Assembly: GCF_000499845.2 (NCBI RefSeq)
Contig: NC_023755.2
Coordinates: 1,261,732-1,325,731, forward strand
Length of the DNA stretch: 64,000 bases
Reading direction: 5' to 3'
Source: Phaseolus vulgaris
Lineage: Eukaryota > Streptophyta > Magnoliopsida > Fabales > Fabaceae
The number at the start of each line of letters is the position of its first letter. Position 1 is the first letter of the stretch. Position numbers and translations under genes: made by a program. This document shows, piece by piece, positions 47,169-59,947 of the stretch. A model generated the notes under the pieces. It worked only from the letters and a program-made list of their open reading frames with translations. It was not told the origin of the DNA and did not search any database.

Positions 47169-50100
47169 TTAATTATCATGGAGACAATTCTCCCATCCTC
47201 CATATTTTGAGGTGAAGGTTCCACCACCATGAAGTTGTGCATATTCACATATTGTTTCTCTAGCACAATGATCCCATGATATTGCAATATCCTTTAGTGA
47301 CAAGGGTTGACTTAGCATTTTAAGAGAGAGTTTTAACTTCAATTTGGCTTTGAATGATAGATCCTCTAAATCCTTGCTGTTCAAAATGGAAAAGAGAGAA
47401 GCTAAGAATTTTCACTTTTTAAACACAAATATTAGGGCAACAATGGAAGAAGAAGAGTTGTTATATATGAGATATAATTATAATTGTTGAATGTAACGGG
47501 TTTAATTCATAGTTTATGTTATTCTTTTCTTATTTTCAATTTATAAATAAACACTTCTATGCGTGTATTTTATATAAGGGATATCAATCCTATATTTATT
47601 TTCTTGATTTTTAATAATACATTACAAGAAAATCATTATATATAAATCAATTTTAGAGTTGTTATATTGACTAAATTAGATACTATTTTAGAGACTAAAC
47701 AAATTATTAATTTTTAAATTAGTTTCTATTATTGATTTTTGTTGCCAAATTTAGAATCTAAATAATTAGTAGTTAAAATTTTGGTAGCTAATTAGATACA
47801 AATTTAAAACTATTTATCACTAATAAAAACTAATTTAGAAAACAATAATTCTTTTTAGTCTCTAAAATAGGATCTAATTTAGTCAACATAGCAACTAATT
47901 ATTTTTAGTCTCTAAAATTGATTTTTATTTAATAACTTTATAGTAATGATAATAAAATAAACTACTAAAACTATCTTGATAAATAGAAATAGAAGAAAAG
48001 ATAATTCAATTCTCAAACCTGGCTTGTGATGGAATTTCATCTAGAATGACAATTGAGCAATTTGGATAGCTTATGGGAATGTGCAACCAAAGTGGGTTGA
48101 TTATTGGCTACATGATCAAGATTATAGTCAAGAAAAGGAACAAAAACAAAGCAAAATAAGGTTATATATGAAAATTAAATATAAATCAATTCACCTTTTT
48201 GTGAAAATCATGCTTTGACATTGGGTTTAGATTAACAGTCACTGAATTGAAAAACAATTTGACAGTTAATCCTTCAGCAGGTGCAATTTGTTCTTCTGGA
48301 AAGATTTTACTTGTGTCAATGACTACCTCAGTGTCAATTAGTTGCTTGTTTATCTCCTTTATCTCTTCTGAAAGAGTATAATTTTCCTGCAAAAGTTACC
48401 AATGTTCATGTTATATGAAATGTGTTAGTTTTTATATACAAACATCATCATATTAATGGTTACTGGAGCAGGATCAAAAATTGAGGTTGTACCAACTGTG
48501 ATCATGCCTTAAATCAATGAAGGCATGAAAAAATATATCTGTAGTTAAGTATACATGTTTTTAATAATATAACATGTGACATTTTTTAGCAAACAATATT
48601 TTTGGTAAACACAAATATAGTTTATATATTTGTTTCAAAATATTAGTTTCTGTTATGATCTCAAGTCCGAGAGATAGCATCGCTAGGGTCAATTACCGCA
48701 TCCGAGGTATTGTTTGCTTTGGAGGTCGGTGTTCCGTCACGTTTTTGTCCTAAAAAGGCACTTCAATGGGTTGAGGGAGAAAAGAGTATATAAACTGTCA
48801 TTGGTCTCGACTCCGGAGTGATGTGAGACTATATTGGCATACGAGAACAAACCCTCAAGTCGAGGTTTAAGGGAAGTGGATTCCCCCTAGCTGAGGGGCT
48901 AAGGAGCCTCTTCGGCCTCACGGTGGGCGCCAATGTTCCGACCTCAAGTCCGAAAGATAGTATAACTAGTGTCAATCACCGCATCCGAAGTATTGTCCGT
49001 TTTGGAGATCATGCTCCGTCACGGTTTTATCCTGAAAAGACGTCTAGAAGGGTTGAGGGAGGAGGGAGTATATGAACTGCCCTTGACCTAATGTTCTGAC
49101 CTCAAGTCGTATCAGGTGTTTTTGATATTATTTAGGTGATGAAACTATAATATTTTGAAACAATATTTTTGATAAACACAAATATAGTTTATATATTTGT
49201 TTCTATCCGGAGAAATAACATCGCTAGATAAATCATGGTATATTAAACACAAATATAGTACATTATCATTTAGGAAGTTTACCTGAGCAATGCTTGAATT
49301 TGATGAGAAATGTTGATCTGAACTAGTTGCTTCCATGAAATTATCACCAATAGTGATTGCATTAACAAAACGATTGATTTTTGTTTCTCTTGGACCAAAT
49401 TTGGTACGAGTCAAATATCTTGCTTGTGAATCTGTGACAACAACACCATCTGAGTCTGAGTCTATTACACCAATGGGTGGTCCATTCAATGGTTCAAGTG
49501 TTGACTTGTCATCACTCAAATGGAATATCATTCCAATCTCTCCACAAGAAGCCACCAATGCTTCTGCTGATATGGAAGTCAACTACAATTTTACCATAAT
49601 TATAAACCTTTTAGTATGCATATAAAAGCCTTTTGTCATGAAATATAAATAGGTTTTTATCTAACCACTTTAATCAAGTGTTGCATTGCAGGGCTTGAAT
49701 CATCAGAAATGGAACTATGATCTTCAAGATTTTCTTTCACTTCTTTAGTGCAGTTTTCATGTATTTCATTGCAGTTTTCATGTATTTCATTGAAGTTTTC
49801 ACGAATTTCAGAACTGCTAATGAGAGGTGGGGTTTCACCACCTGTTTGTTCTTCTTCACCATTTCCAAATTCTGGTAAATAAAAAAAAATGTTTGTTATT
49901 AACCCTTGTGTTAATATAAATCATTAAAAAAAATTATGAAATAGAAACTAATTTTAGAGATAAAAAATAATTAGTTCTTATATTAATTAAATTAGATATT
50001 AGTTTAGAAACTAAAAAAAATTATTGATATATAAAGTAGTTTCTTTTTTATCTGTAATGAACTAATAACATTAAATAAAAGGCAAATTCTTCCCGCACCA

Positions 50101-53100
50101 TATCAATTTTAACCTCCACCATATCAATTTTTTAAATTTCCAAAACTATCCTTATTCCAAATTAAAAAAATCCAAAATAATAATTATAATTGAGAAATAA
50201 AAAAATACATGTTGAAAAAAATTTTCTGAACACAAAACTAAAAATATATTCTGGATAAAAAATTTCAGAATTCAAAAAGAAATCCAAAATATTTTAGATA
50301 AAAGTTTCAAAAATAATTTTTCCATTCTTGTGTAAGGTTATTTTCGTTATTTAGGAGGGGTATTTTTGTCATTTTCTAGAGCTGATTGGGTGCATGCTGA
50401 AATTGATATGGTGGAGGGAGAAATTGTCTAAATAAAATTGGACAATTAAGGAATACCCCAACTCGTATACCCAAAAGAGGCTAGATTCTATCAACATACC
50501 ATCTCAAAAACCTATATACATGTTATGCAATCTTATAAGGGTTGATCTTTGTTATTCTTTTTTATTATTGGTAGAGATGGAATAAACAGTAAGGTTTTTT
50601 TGATTGATATGTAGATGAAAATGTACTCTTTGAACATCATTATGATGTATAAGGGTTGGACCACCCAACCCATTTAATTTCATTGCTATTTGTTGGAAAA
50701 AAAATGTTATGAAATGACTTAAACATAAAAACCTAACTAGAAGTCCACAACATCAGATAATGGTGCAACAACCAACAGAAAAGACCAAAACCACAAGCTG
50801 TCTAGAGTTCTCAGTTTCTTTGGTAATTTCTATAATTGATAAATAGTTTCTAAATTGGTATCTAATTAGCTACCAATGTTTTATATTCTAAATTTGATAG
50901 GTAAAGCATTGATATTATGTTTTTAATCTTTAAAATAGTATCTAATTTAGTCAATATAATAACTAATTATTATTTTTCTTCTAAAATTAGTTTTTATTTA
51001 ATGATAATGAATATATTAATTGGATTGAAAAAATCATACCTGGTTGTATAATATACTCTTCTGGTGGATGAGAAGTGATACTATGCAGGTCCAATACATG
51101 TGTTATTGGTTTCTTTGCAGATGCATCTTCCACTTTCTCTGCAGATGTTTCTCCCACTTGAGAAATTTTTGGTTTGGAAGTGACAATTTTATGTTGCTCA
51201 ATAATTTGTATATATTTTTCCATCTTATCTACTCTTTGCTCAAAATCAGAGGCAATTTCTCTTTTATTGGTTTTGAACACTGCAAAAGTAAATTCCAGTG
51301 CCCTCATATGATGCTCACATTTTATCATGTCAGGTGTCTTTGGTTGTTCAGGAATGGCCTGAAACTTTAGTACAATCAAAAACATTAATCAGAAACAGAA
51401 CACAATATTCTAAATCAAAGTTTTCAAATTAATTTATAAACTTTAAAATCTTATCTACCTGCTCAAATCTTTTGCTCAAACCTTTGTAGAGAATGTTGAG
51501 TTTTGTGCAATATTTGTTTTTTGTCTTTTGGACCTGCAGTAAGAATATGCACACAAACATTTTCACTTCATAGAGCTTCAATTTTGCTTATAACTAACTA
51601 TCAACAACAATAACTAAATTGAACTGTTTGATGAAACTCTTTAAGTAACTTTTCATATTAGTAATATTATAACTCTTTCTTCTTCCTATTATTAGAAAAT
51701 GTACTTTAAGTCTAACTCAACCCCATAAAACCGACACACCTCTCACACCAAGAGTGACAGCTGCTCGTGCGTGGGATAATATATTATGGGTGGTGGCTTG
51801 ATAAACCCAACAAATACTCGCTAGGATAGTATCGAAATGGCTCTGATACAATATTAAGAAGTGAACTTTAAGCTTAACTCAACCCCATAAAATTGGCTCA
51901 TGTAGTTGAGGTTTGCACCCACCTATATACAATGAATTGTCCTCATCTTAGTTGAAGTGGGATCTCCAACGCCTATCTTTTTTTTTTCTTTCTATAACAT
52001 TAACAGAGTATGTGTGACACTTTCTCTTTATTTATTTATGATGTTTTTATATTATCATATTAAAAAAATTATATTATAGGTATGGGGTTTTTACAATATA
52101 ATATTAAATTAAGCATGATAGTTTAATTCATGTTCTACTAATTATATTCAATACTAAGATCGTATTTTTTAACTAATAGCCAATAATCAAGATATAAAAA
52201 TTATGCAAGCAACAAAAGTCACATCAAACGAAACAAAGTATATGTTTAATGTTACCTTCTGATACATTTGTGTCTGCCATTCTGCACTTACTTCTTTCTC
52301 TTTCTCTTTCTCTTTTTCTTTTTCTGTTCCTACAAAAAAAATAGAATTAACACATATTTAGTCAACTATTAGGAATATTCCATGCACAAAAATTCAATCA
52401 ATTGAGTTATAGTTCAAAATATTATCCAAAATATTATAATTTCATTGGTTAAATAACAAAAGTTGTCATTTGTATACATCAAACCAAAATACCAAACAAT
52501 CATACAACTAAGATTCTTAATGACTCAGAAACCAATAGTGTTTGTTATACCAACAAAACTACATGTTAGGATGTCATGACTCAACACAAAATCCTACAAA
52601 TCCAAAACATAACAAGATCCAATAAGGAAAAGTAGTTCAAGATCATGTTGCTGTTAAAGCTCCCAAAATGACCCTTCAACTATGTTCTCAACCTTTATAA
52701 TCTATTCTTTCTTACTGATAAAAATAACTATAACAAAAAGTTCAATTTTTGCAAGATGTTTGGTTTGATAAGGCTAATTTATTCTTCTCACTTGTAACAA
52801 GTTTCACTTAATACATATGTCTATATATACTTAACATGGGAGAATGATCTTGGTGTTGGTCATGGAGGTGAATGAAGGATTTTTTATAAGGAAGATAACC
52901 TAGTAAGAGTTGGTAATGTCTTAGGTACTCTTCAATTTGTAGAGATTCACCAAATCAATAAGTGTGCTAGAAACGTGTGCTACTCATCTTTTGATAGTTA
53001 ATCAACTAGTAATTTTCTATAGCCTCAATTGTTGATAAAGAGTTTGCACTAGCTTAAAAAGAAATTGGAAGAGTTGTGTTCTTCCAAAAGTTCCTATATA

Positions 53101-55753
53101 ATTTTAGATGGATAATTTTGACTAGGTTCTGAGTTAATTTATGTAAAAAAAAATACAATCCAATGTACATATATTTTTTATTTGGTCTACCTATAATGCA
53201 TACTATGTACTTAATATTTAGTTTAATTTTTTTTATTAGTAAAAGAATAAATAAAATAAAATGAGACACTTCAGGTGTCTTCCAACCCTTATATAAGACA
53301 CTTCACGGGTATCCCAACTCTTATATAGACACTTCAGAGGTGTCTCAACCCTTATACATACACTTTAGGGGTCAACCTGCTCAACACCTGACCTGCAGAC
53401 AATCTTCAGACTCTACAGACCACCAAAACAATCCTCAAGTTGAAAGGAATGGTAAGCCAGATCAAAAGAAAACATCATTTACCATATCAATTAATTTATC
53501 TACACATTTTAATCATTTTTAAAAGGATGAAAACCAATTCTAAAATATAAACTAAACAAATAATTAGTTCATGTCACTAAATTGAGCACACCTGAGGTAG
53601 AGACTTTTGAGGATAAGATATTGGATTCCTCACTTTGAAATGGTGGCTTTGTTGCCTTCATCTTTGCTGATATTCTTGTCATGTACTCAGCCTACAAATA
53701 TATATGCAATGACTAAAATATATTTTTTTCACTATATATATAAAGTATGAGAAATTTAAGCTTTTATAATGATATGATTTTCATATATAAATTTAGGAAA
53801 ACATGTAATTATAAAATAAAAATGGACACACAAAATAAAAACAATAAGATGAGACATGTAAAGTAAATTAAGGTACCTCCTCTTTGGCTGTATCAAACAC
53901 CTCTTCTTCGAATCTTTCAACAGACTTCATAAGCTTAGGTACATTTTGTGAAGAGAGAGAATCTCTCTTGATAAAATATTCAGCACTGTGAAATCATTAT
54001 TTAGTGCAATTAGATTCAAATAAAAAGTTACAAAAACTACACTAGAAAAAAAAAAAATAAAGTCAATCAATCAAATATATAACCTAAAAAAGAATCTTGA
54101 TTTAGGGTTTAGAGTTTACTAACCCTAAATAAAATCAAACTCTTTGAATCAATAGGAATCTAATGGAAAGATACATACAAATAAGAATATAAATTTAATT
54201 AAAAGTACATCAATGAAATTATTATTACTAAACATGATTTTTCTTAAAATAAAGCTGAAAATCATTTGGTATAATTTTTTTGACAAAAACTGCAAACATT
54301 CTCATGCAATTTTTCGGGCAAAAAATATAAACTCTTTCATGACACATAATTACACAACTCCTTGTACACCTAAAAGACTTATTGAGTTATAATAACAACT
54401 TTCATATTACTCAATGTCGAACTTTGATGAATATTCACTAATACTAACACTACTAGAAAATCATTAAATAGAAATCAATTTTAGAAACTAAAAATAATTA
54501 GTTACTACATTGACTAAATTAGATACTATTTTAGAGACTAAAAAAGTTATTGGTTTCTAAATTAGTTTCTATTATTGATAAATAGTTTCTAAATTGATAT
54601 CTAATTAGCTACCAAGCTTTTAATATGTAAATCAGTTTCATGAACAATCCATGCTTGAATTCACCTACCTAACGTGAGAATAGACAACACAACCAAATTC
54701 TCATATTCTTAAGGTTAGGGGATAGTATTTCACTATTCCAAGAACATTATGTTGAAAACTTCTCACAAAATTTCATTATTATGAATCTAAACAAATAAGT
54801 ATCCCTAATGATGTTAATTCTCAATTAAAGAATAACAGAGGAGAAACAATTTCCTAAACTCAATATGCCCAAATCATTTGAATTTTACCATATTTAATGA
54901 ATTTCATTAGACTTAACATTTCTTATTCATTAAGTAGATTGACTAGAGATACTCTTCATCTTAATCAGGACTAGAGGGGAGAAATATTTGAGAGGTAACA
55001 TGGAATGTATTATTGAATATAATGAATTTCCTATCATACTATAAAGGCTAACTAAATTTTATGAGACATAGTTCACTAGTGGTTATATGTTTATACAATC
55101 TGGTGGTGATGCCGATGTATGGAGTCAAACCAAGCAAATTATTATAGCTAGATCATCAATGAAATCAAAGTTGTTAGCTTTGAAAATGTCTGGTATTAAA
55201 ACAGAGTGATTGACAAACTTCTTAATTAAAATTTCTTTGAGATGAAACCATTAATTTTTTCTTTTCTCTCATATTTTCTCATTTTTCTTTTTATAAATGG
55301 TTTAATGAATCACATGGAATACTCGAATTAGTTATAGGTGTAAAATAACAAAGTTGTAGATTATATTATATGTTTAAAGATTATATAAAAAAAATTATGA
55401 TTGATTTTATTGATAAGGATAAAGAGTATTGGTAATATTTTTTTTATGTGTATAAAGGTTGTTCCTTACAACTCATGTCTATCTAGTTGAACAAAGATAA
55501 AGAGTGTTGGTAATATTTATGCCAATTTCCATCGTACATTTTGTAATAGTTACACAACAACCCAAGTAAAAAGAATTTCAACATATCAAACTATATTTAA
55601 CCAATGTTATTATCATCAACAGTTAACAATAATTTTGTAAGTAAATTCTTCTTACATTTTCTTCACCATCATGTTACGACGGTCTCTAGATCTCCATCCA
55701 TTAGCCTCAATAGTGGTTGCATTTGAAATAGGTCTCTTTTTGTTTTTCTCCAT
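47169..55753 (-). CDS. MED15: Compact MED15-like Mediator subunit
   Basis: Eleven exons: 55753-55656, 53985-53877, 53691-53592, 52329-52256, 51533-51459, 51358-51040, 49871-49666, 49582-49283, 48386-48195, 48107-48019 and 47376-47169. All introns are GT-AG and the phases close to 589 aa with no internal stop. Residues about 18-95 match a KIX domain as in plant MED15 (GWRSRDRR...VERFEEEVFDTA...YMTRISAKM). Residues about 320-430 resemble the MED15 middle block (MQHLIKVLTSISAEALVASC). Residues 490-589 give the MED15 C-terminus (ISYPNCSIVILDEIP, LSQPLSLKDIAISWDHCARE, GGGTFTSKYGGWENCL). MED15 links activators to Mediator in the nucleus. The usual protein is about 1,300 aa with a long Gln-rich centre; here it is replaced by short charged repeats (KEKEKEKEKE) and a 7-residue repeat (NEIHENC). 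It is a shortened, diverged paralogue, intact in sequence. Expression is unproven. Confidence 0.82.
47620..47948. mobile_element. CACTA-like MITE in last intron of the MED15-like gene
   Basis: 329 bp, left end CATTACAAGAAAATCATT, right end TTTATAGTAATG. It is flanked by ATA at 47617-47619 and 47949-47951. The left arm has an internal deletion. Confidence 0.8.
48592..49250 (-). mobile_element. LTR-element remnant with tandem rearrangement in MED15-like intron
   Basis: Two diverged copies of a roughly 147-bp LTR-like sequence (48651-48799 and 48934-49079) both contain CTCAAGTCCGA and a GTATAT-AACTG end. Just before the second, GGCGCCAA abuts TGTTCCGAC. Read on the minus strand this is an LTR end (CA) followed by TTGGCGCCCACCG, a primer site. 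So it is a minus-strand, miniature or deleted LTR element. A 44-bp word (AACAATATTTTTGGTAAACA...) lies on both sides (48592 and 49159), and an LTR scrap follows the second copy. Confidence 0.5.
49749..49811 (-). repeat. 21-bp coding repeat in MED15-like exon 7
   Basis: Three in-frame 21-bp units encode related heptads (EIRENFN, EIHENCN, EIHENCT). The expansion lies in the low-complexity centre of the protein. Confidence 0.8.
50081..50428. mobile_element. MULE-type MITE with 9-bp target duplication
   Basis: 348 bp. The left end GGCAAATTCTTCCCGCACCA and the inverse of the right end, GACAATTTCTCCCTCCACCA, are near-identical terminal inverted repeats of about 29 bp. The flanks are TAAATAAAA at 50072-50080 and 50429-50437, a perfect 9-bp duplication, as made by Mutator-like transposases. 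Confidence 0.88.
50565..50705 (+). mobile_element. Poly-A retroposon end
   Basis: Same word order as 44865-45012, ending CTATTTGTTGGAAAAAAAAT. It lies between the MULE-type MITE and the right arm of the split CACTA-like MITE. Confidence 0.5.
51703..51975 (-). mobile_element. TRIM-like element in MED15-like intron
   Basis: Read on the minus strand: an LTR starting GTTGGAGATCCCACTT and ending CACTTCTTAATA, then TGTATCAGAGCC (near the Met-tRNA primer site), about 95 bp of interior, and the last part of a second LTR (GGGGTTGAGTTAGACTTAAA). It is related to 30830-31090. Confidence 0.55.
53262..53372. repeat. Short tandem repeat, about 35-bp unit
   Basis: Four imperfect units of the type GACACTTCAGGTGTCTTCCAA followed by CCCTTATATA. 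Each contains the dyad GACACTTCAGGTGTC or a variant. The AACCCTTATA word links it to the ends of the local retroposon family in reverse orientation. Confidence 0.65.
54448..54625. mobile_element. Half copy of the CACTA-like MITE
   Basis: Clean left end CACTACTAGAAAATCATTAA and left arm up to TAATTAGCTACCAA; the right arm is absent. It lies in intron 1 of the MED15-like gene. Confidence 0.75.
54930..55265 (+). pseudogene. Ty1/copia pol remnant (RNase H region)
   Basis: Decayed frames read KYLRGNMECIIEYNEFP and, further on, SGYMFIQSGGDADVWSQTKQ and IIIARSSMKSKLLAL. These correspond to the copia RNase H boxes (YL+G, SGY-F--GG---W-S-KQ, ARS--E-E--AL). Stops and frameshifts are present. It sits in intron 1 of the MED15-like gene, antisense to it. 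Confidence 0.7.
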
Positions 55754-57317
55754 TTTATATGTGAAGATACTCAATATTTATCTGAAGAATTCACAAAAAT
55801 GTGTGAAGGATATAAATAAAGAATAAAGGAAAAACTATAAATTGAAACTCTTCACCCTAAAATCTATCAAATTGAACATGAATCCAACAAATTTTATGAG
55901 TCGTGTTTAATTTTTTGAAAAGAGATTGTAAAAACATGCACACACACTAACTAATTTCACCTTATTATGATTCTTAACAAATATTCACTACACACCAAAG
56001 TGTCCTTTTAAGAAGAGTTCATCATCAAATGAGATTCAAGATTTCAAATTCATCACTAAAAAATTGGGAATTTGATTTAGATCTTTTTTAATACTCTTTA
56101 TAACCTATGTCGACTCATTCTATCTAAGCAAATGGGGATGTGAACCCTAAAAATGTCATTGAAAACTATTAGAACCCTTACCACTAGAAAAAAATTATTA
56201 ATACAAAGAATAAAAGAATAAAACAAGCACAAATTAAGCACCAAAGAACAAAAAATAAAAGAAAATTCTTACATGAACAAAAATAACATGCATAGAAAAA
56301 AGACACACAAAATATTGGTACCTATTTTCTACTTCACCAAGGAAGAAATGTGTGTATAAAGTATATTAGCTTCGTATAGTGTAGGGGTCTATATATTGTG
56401 TATAAAGATGGCACAAGCATTCATACGCGTAATGTAGTGTTATTTAAATAGAGACGTTACTTTTTAGACTTAATAAACAAGTTTGAGAGTTTAAAAGTGT
56501 AACGTTTTAAGTATAATTAAAGTTAAATTTATACCATTAGACAAATGTTTATGTCATTTTTTTGTTATTAAATACAAAATGGTTCATTAGGATAATTAAA
56601 CTAGCAATTTGAAAATATGATTTAATGAACCATCATATTAAAAAATTAATGAATTGATAAAGTATTTGGTTCAAATAAACCTCAAAAACCAATTCATAAA
56701 AAAGAGATAAGAATAAATATGTTGGAATTTTTTTTTAATAAAAATGTCATTATAATTATAATTTTTAGTTTTTTTAAGATTTTTTTTTAATTAAAAAATA
56801 AATAAAATAAACTAAAACTAACCTATTAACAAATGACATTTGTCAATTTAAGAAAAAATTAACCTTTTCAATTTATGAAATGTGATTAATTATGATGAAT
56901 TGATTATGGTATGATGTGAAATCTAAGTATCTTGACACATGTATTATTGAGTTGGTAAAGTATAATATGTGTATTAAGTTGATGTATTTTAAAAGTTATT
57001 GAAAATATAATCTTAATTAATTAAAATATATTTTGTAGTGAAATAACTAAATAGGGTGAAAGTATTTTTTTTAATATTCAATTTGGGCATACATTTTTTT
57101 TGTTTTTTAATTATGAATTATGCATCGAATATAGGTGCTAGAAAAACTTTGATTCGGTAAGTTTTAAACACAAAAACAATGAATTGAAGGTTTTATAATG
57201 ATGTATAATGAATTATTAGACAGAAAAGATGTATAATGAATTTTGTAAAGCATAGAAAGGAAATAAATAAAGGGAAAATAAATTTGATTGTAATATCCAA
57301 AGTATAGATAAAGTATT

Positions 57318-57478
57318 AAAAATAAAGGAAAATGTTGCAAAAGAAAAATATTAAATGCAAGAAAGAAAGAAAGAAAAAAATTAAATAGTATAAATAAAAT
57401 ATATCTATAAAGTATACAAAGGAGTTTTCCTTTTTCTTTATGCACATCTAATATTTTTGCAACATTTTCCTTTATACA
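57318..57478. repeat. Inverted repeat with about 45-bp arms
   Basis: AAAGGAAAATGTTGCAAAAG at 57326 on and its inverse TTTTGCAACATTTTCCTTTA near 57452 on form arms extending through the ATATTA and GCA-AAAGAAAG blocks. The loop is about 60 bp. It could be a small MITE or a hairpin RNA source. Confidence 0.6.
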
Positions 57479-57929
57479 CATCTAATATTTTTTCCCATAA
57501 AAAAACATCTAATATTTTTATTTTATTTTAATTATATTTTAAAATTAAAATATATATATATATAATAATATATAGAAGGATACATATTTAATATTTTTAT
57601 TTTACTTTTAATTATATTTTAAAAATTAAAATTAAAATTAAAAAACTATTCAAATATTAAAAGTGATTTAGTTTGAAAAAGTAATTTAAACTAATCCTCT
57701 TACTCTTACACTTTGTTTAAATTAGAAAATAAATTTGATAGAATGAAAAAATAATTAATTTAAGAGAAAACATTAAAGAAAATAAAATTATTTAAATTAA
57801 GATAAATAGAATAAAGGTATTGTATACTAAAATCAATAACAATAATAAAATAAAGCCTGAGGAAATGAAACCAAAGTGAAGTAAAAGAAAATGAAAAGTA
57901 TAAAATGTCAATCAAACAACTAATACAGT

Positions 57930-58275
57930 ATTTATTTAGTAATCGTTATAATGATTTAGTAATTGTTATAATAGCTAATTAGAGAATATTTTAAAAATTA
58001 AAGAAAAATTTGGTTTTTAAATTAGTTTATATTAGTGTTAAATTGTTTATAAATTAATATTTAATTAGTTATTGTTTTCTCTATCAAATTTAGAATTTAA
58101 ATAATTGGTAGTTAAAATATTTGTAGTTAATTAGATACTAATTTAAAAACTATTTAACAATAATAAAAATGAATTTTAAAAAAATATTTAAATTTATAAA
58201 ATAATTTTTAATTTAATCACTATAACAATCAATTATTTTTTATCTAAAAAATTAGTTTTTATTCAATGATTCTTA
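57930..58275. mobile_element. Decayed CACTA-like MITE
   Basis: Family blocks (AATAATTGGTAGTTAAAAT, AGTTAATTAGATACTAATTT) are recognisable in both arms. The terminal motifs have been lost. Confidence 0.5.
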
Positions 58276-59947
58276 TTTATTAATTACTTATTGCTCATAA
58301 AAAATATTAATGATAATAATAAAAATATTAAATGTATGTAGCAGTTATGTTCAGTTTGAGAATAATTTATAATTTAAAAAAATATATTACAGATTACTTT
58401 GATAGGTTTCGGTTTTTTTAAAATTTCTAAACACCAGTTGTATAAAATGATAATTTAAAATATATTAATAAAATATTTTTTTATGATGTAACTTTAAGTT
58501 TATATATATTATAAGTTACATTTATTTATTTTTTAGAATGGACATTTTTTTTAATATAGAAAGTGTAAGTTATAACTACAATTAGTTTAAACTGACTGAA
58601 ACAAATACTAGTGATTCAAAATACATTAAATAAAGTTACTCCAAAAATTAAATTTAGATTACTTAATTTATATCTCTCAACTTTCTTTTCCTTTTTCTTT
58701 TAATATAATGGTAGAAAAGTAAATTTAAAAATAAACCTTTACATTTTACACAACATACTTTCCCAAAAATATAAAATTAATAAATCTAATTGTTTATATA
58801 TATATATATATATATGTGTGTCTGTGTGTTTTAATATATAATTGTCTATAAATTAGTAGTAAACATTACACTTATTATCATTAAATAAAATAAATTATTT
58901 AATATCATTTTAATTAATTATAATATATGTATTGCATGGTTTTAAAATTAATAAAATAATTATAATAAATTATTCTAAATTTAATACCAGTAAAATATAT
59001 AATAAATTTTATTTATTTCTTATTCTTAATAAAATATAAATTTTCAAATTAAAAAAAATACATATTAATGCAATATATATATTGATTGTGTGATAATATC
59101 AAATATTAAAATATACAATTAAATTAAATTATAATATTATACTGGAAGATTAAATTTTCATATTAATAAAAATATTAGAAAATATAATACTAAGAAATAA
59201 ACTATTACTAATTCAATAAAAAATATCTTTTGGAAATTTTACTACTAATTTTTTATTATTATTATTATTTTATAAATTTTACTGTGTAAGTTTATTTTTT
59301 ATTTATTCATTTCATCGTTATTTTGACTCTAATTCGTTAAAAAAAATTAACTGAGTAGTAACATTTAACTGAAAAAAGTTTAAAAACATTATTATACAAC
59401 CATGATTTTAAAACCACATTGTATGAACTTTTCTTATTTTTATTTACAATATTTGATGACAAGTTATAATTTCATTAAAATTTAACAGATAAATAAAATA
59501 TGCGAAAATTAAAAAGTCAGATTAAAACGCCTTAAAAATATTTAAGTAATAAAATTTGTAAAGTAATGATGGTTGAATTATAAAATATTCAATTAAGTCT
59601 TATATTTATTAATTAAAATATAAAATTAAATTTAATTAGTTATTATTTGTTATCTTTAATATAATATATTAGGAACGTTATTAACAAAAAAATATTATTA
59701 ATTTAATATATTAAATGTAATTAAATATATAATAAATTTTTATTTAATAATATCTTTTATTTATAATTTATATTTTACTGTAAATTAGTATTAAATATAC
59801 TTTTCGTTATATTATATAATTAAATTAAATAATTAATTATATATTCGCTAATTATAATATATTTATCAGATACTCATAGGAGTTTAACTTACCATTGCTA
59901 AAAAAAGTATGATGAAACTAATTTTTAATTATTTGTCATTATTATTA

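Larger units (their letters stand above)
49922..51009. mobile_element. CACTA-like MITE split by a nested insertion
   Basis: The left arm (49922 to about 50050, CATTAAAAAAAATTATGAAA) and right arm (about 50815-51009, ending TTAATGATAATG) belong to one copy. The outer flanks are both AAT (49919-49921, 51010-51012). About 770 bp of foreign DNA, including a MULE-type MITE and a retroposon end, separates the arms. It lies in a MED15-like intron. Confidence 0.7.

Noticed and set aside
52256..52329. GAGAAA/CTTTCT run as a simple microsatellite only
   Set aside because: It lies in an exon of the MED15-like gene with correct splice phase and encodes the Lys-Glu repeat.
57164..57481. 105-codon minus-strand frame, hydrophobic
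   Set aside because: Low-complexity AT-rich translation overlapping an inverted repeat.
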